From an uncultured bacterium (GTDB lineage: Bacteria; Cloacimonadota; Cloacimonadia; Cloacimonadales; Cloacimonadaceae): a stretch of DNA of 15,665 nt. This document shows positions 14,658-15,665 of the stretch, piece by piece. Each line of letters starts with the position of its first letter. Position 1 is the first letter of the stretch. The stretch spans positions 1 to 15,665 of the forward strand of contig CALGPA010000021.1 in assembly GCA_937960795.1 (NCBI GenBank), in the 5' to 3' direction. Both the position numbers and the translations under genes were made by a program. Below the pieces are notes generated by a model. That model was given only the letters and a program-made list of their open reading frames with translations, did no database searches and had not been told where the DNA came from.

Positions 14658-15365
14658 TCAATCTTCCTTGCCTTCGCCAAAGATCTCGGGATTTTCATCG
14701 ATAAACTGGCGGTGAAAGATCCAAAATGCGGAGTCATTATCCTTCTTGAGTTTGATGTGAAGATATCCGATTGCGGACACCACAAATGCCCCGATGGTAT
14801 CCACAATGAGATCCTGCATAGTATCCAGCACACCCAGTCTGGTGTCAAAGACTCCATAGAGCTCTTCAAGGTTGCGGGCTTTTTGCATGTTCACGCCGAG
14901 ACTCGCGTCAACTAAGTACTCAAAGATCTCCCAAAGAGTTCCGATCATCACCGCAAAGCAAAAGCTGAAGAGCGCCATAAAGAAGGGACTGAGCTTCACT
15001 TCCATGCGCTTATCTTTGTTTAGGGCATAGATCAAAAGGAAGCCTATGTATGCCAAGATCACCGCAGAGACAGAGTGGAGCATCCTATCCCACCAGCGAT
15101 AACGGTAGAAATAGTTGTGAATCTCGCCCAGATACATGGATGCAAAGATGAAGATCAGGATGATGATCTGAAATGGAGCGGGAATGGAGATCTTGGTGCG
15201 CTTAGTGAGTAGTGTCGGCAACATAAATAGAACCAATGTCATGATTGCAGACCAGAATATCTCCCATTGTTGCTCATAGAAATTATATGCCACGGCCAGT
15301 GCCGTGAGCACCACAAAGGTATGACGCATATAGCGTTCCAGCTTTACTGAGTTGACTTTTCTCAT
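14658..15365 (-). CDS. DUF2238/YjdF-like integral membrane protein
   Basis: The 235-residue protein has about six predicted membrane helices (roughly residues 14-30, 33-54, 64-79, 96-115, 128-147 and 185-204). Polar residues cluster at membrane edges: YLGEIHNYFYRYRWWDRMLH (78-97), GTLWEIFEYLVD (142-153) and DTMQDLIVDTIGA (181-193). This pattern resembles the DUF2238 (YjdF) family of inner-membrane proteins of unknown function. The aligned Glu, Asp and His residues look functional, but that is inference. I chose ATG 15365 because GGAG lies 6 bp upstream. An ATG at 15377 in the same frame has no ribosome binding site and would add only four residues. It is a single-gene unit with its own candidate promoter. 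There is no signal peptide beyond the first helix. Confidence 0.72.
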   Translation of the reverse strand: MRKVNSVKLERYMRHTFVVLTALAVAYNFYEQQWEIFWSAIMTLVLFMLPTLLTKRTKISIPAPFQIIILIFIFASMYLGEIHNYFYRYRWWDRMLHSVSAVILAYIGFLLIYALNKDKRMEVKLSPFFMALFSFCFAVMIGTLWEIFEYLVDASLGVNMQKARNLEELYGVFDTRLGVLDTMQDLIVDTIGAFVVSAIGYLHIKLKKDNDSAFWIFHRQFIDENPEIFGEGKED

Positions 15366-15395
15366 CCATATCTCCATCTATCTACATGTGGGCTC

Positions 15396-15423
15396 AATTT
15401 TTCACATACACTGTAAATGTCAA
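15396..15423 (-). promoter_or_regulatory. Candidate promoter of the membrane-protein gene
   Basis: On the minus strand, TTGACA (15423-15418, perfect) is followed after 16 bp by AAAATT (15401-15396), a 3/6 match to the -10 box. It lies 30 bp before the chosen start. It overlaps an oppositely directed promoter-like pair. Confidence 0.35.
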
Positions 15424-15430
15424 GTATAAT
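15401..15430 (+). promoter_or_regulatory. Strong promoter-like pair pointing into the noncoding right edge
   Basis: TTCACA (15401-15406, 5/6) and TATAAT (15425-15430, 6/6) are 18 bp apart on the plus strand. No coding frame follows within the remaining 235 bp, so the transcript would be a long leader or a small RNA. The match is good, but it is still only a motif in AT-rich DNA. Confidence 0.4.
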
Positions 15431-15546
15431 GGCTCTCAGAAATCTGTCTATAGTAGGTGGGCTTACAAACCCCACTGGGATCAATGGACTGCTACAAACC
15501 GCCTCTTCTCTGGTTGACATGTCATCCTGACGTATTTTTGCATGTC

Positions 15547-15557
15547 GGGGGGGGGGG
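15547..15557 (+). repeat. Homopolymer tract of 11 G
   Basis: Eleven consecutive G residues directly abut the left arm of the inverted repeat. Such tracts can vary in length by slippage and are also prone to sequencing error. Confidence 0.8.
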
Positions 15558-15660
15558 AATGACTATTGTGGACGTGTGGTCAGTGTGGAGACGGTAATGT
15601 GGGCATGGATGTTTGATTACAGGCCTATACTTGCAACGCATCCCCTAAGATAGTCATTCC
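15556..15660. repeat. 105-bp element bounded by 11-bp perfect inverted repeats
   Basis: GGAATGACTAT (15556-15566) and ATAGTCATTCC (15650-15660) are exact reverse complements, 83 bp apart. The interior is GT-rich on its left side and noncoding. The right arm runs into a GGAAT at the window edge, giving the palindrome ATTCCGGAAT (15656-15665). The size and terminal repeats would suit a miniature transposable element or an intergenic palindromic repeat, but no target duplication can be checked here. Confidence 0.5.
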
Positions 15661-15665
15661 GGAAT

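Larger units (their letters stand above)
15431..15665. other. Noncoding right edge with dyads and an 11-G tract
   Basis: No coding frame, tRNA or rRNA is visible in these 235 bp; all frames I followed stop early. The stretch contains a hairpin GTGGG (15457-15461) with CCCAC (15471-15475), the palindrome TGACATGTCA (15515-15524), GACATG (15516-15521) pairing with CATGTC (15541-15546), a run of 11 G (15547-15557), and the inverted repeat described separately. It looks like an intergenic repeat region. Confidence 0.5.

Noticed and set aside
15431..15665. Integron attC site, CRISPR repeat or tRNA at the right edge
   Set aside because: No conserved attC core sites, no regularly spaced direct repeats, and no cloverleaf or T-loop sequence can be made out.
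1..15665. An anti-phage, toxin-antitoxin or biosynthetic gene system
   Set aside because: Every gene with a recognisable family is housekeeping or metabolic; QueC has canonical motifs and no 7-deazaguanine DNA-modification genes are nearby.

Overview
The window (about 50% GC by eye) holds 16 protein genes packed at bacterial density, with strong AGGAG-type ribosome binding sites and frequent ATGA/TGATG overlaps. No tRNA, rRNA, CRISPR array, integrase or transposase is visible. A four-subunit 2-oxoacid:ferredoxin oxidoreductase points to an anaerobic or ferredoxin-based fermentative metabolism. DUF2851, MtgA, QueC and two GT4 glycosyltransferases suggest a diderm bacterium from the wider FCB group. 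A Candidatus Cloacimonadota-like genome is my best guess, by inference only.

Layout. Positions 1-683 (minus) hold the first 227 codons of thioredoxin reductase, cut by the window edge. A divergent spacer (684-820) leads to a plus-strand cluster: queC, a cytosolic asparaginase, and two GT4 glycosyltransferases joined by an ATGA overlap. The next plus block is rpsT (bS20), mtgA and a DUF2851 gene. It meets head-on, across 5 bp, a long minus-strand series. In order of transcription this is: ferredoxin subunit, alpha, beta and gamma subunits of the oxidoreductase (12486 down to 9903), a rho-independent terminator or attenuator, a DUF2007-orotate phosphoribosyltransferase fusion, a methyltransferase with an unrecognised N-terminal half, and rnhB (ending at 7082). 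Divergent from the oxidoreductase operon is ettA (12743-14422, plus). A six-helix DUF2238/YjdF-like membrane protein follows on the minus strand (14658-15365). The last 300 bp are noncoding and carry an 11-bp inverted repeat 83 bp apart, an 11-G tract, and a consensus-like promoter pointing into them.

How the parts fit. Most genes are housekeeping: redox (TrxB), tRNA modification (QueC), nitrogen release (asparaginase), surface glycan and peptidoglycan synthesis (GT4 pair, MtgA), ribosome (bS20, EttA), 2-oxoacid oxidation, pyrimidine synthesis (PyrE) and RNA/DNA hybrid repair (RNase HII).

The most unusual parts are as follows. (i) pyrE is fused to a DUF2007 domain and sits directly behind a terminator, with no room for a promoter of its own and with its Shine-Dalgarno able to pair with the terminator U-tract. 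This layout recalls the E. coli rph-pyrE attenuator. (ii) The methyltransferase carries an unknown domain of about 200 residues. (iii) The right edge carries a noncoding inverted-repeat element. I saw no defence or mobile system.
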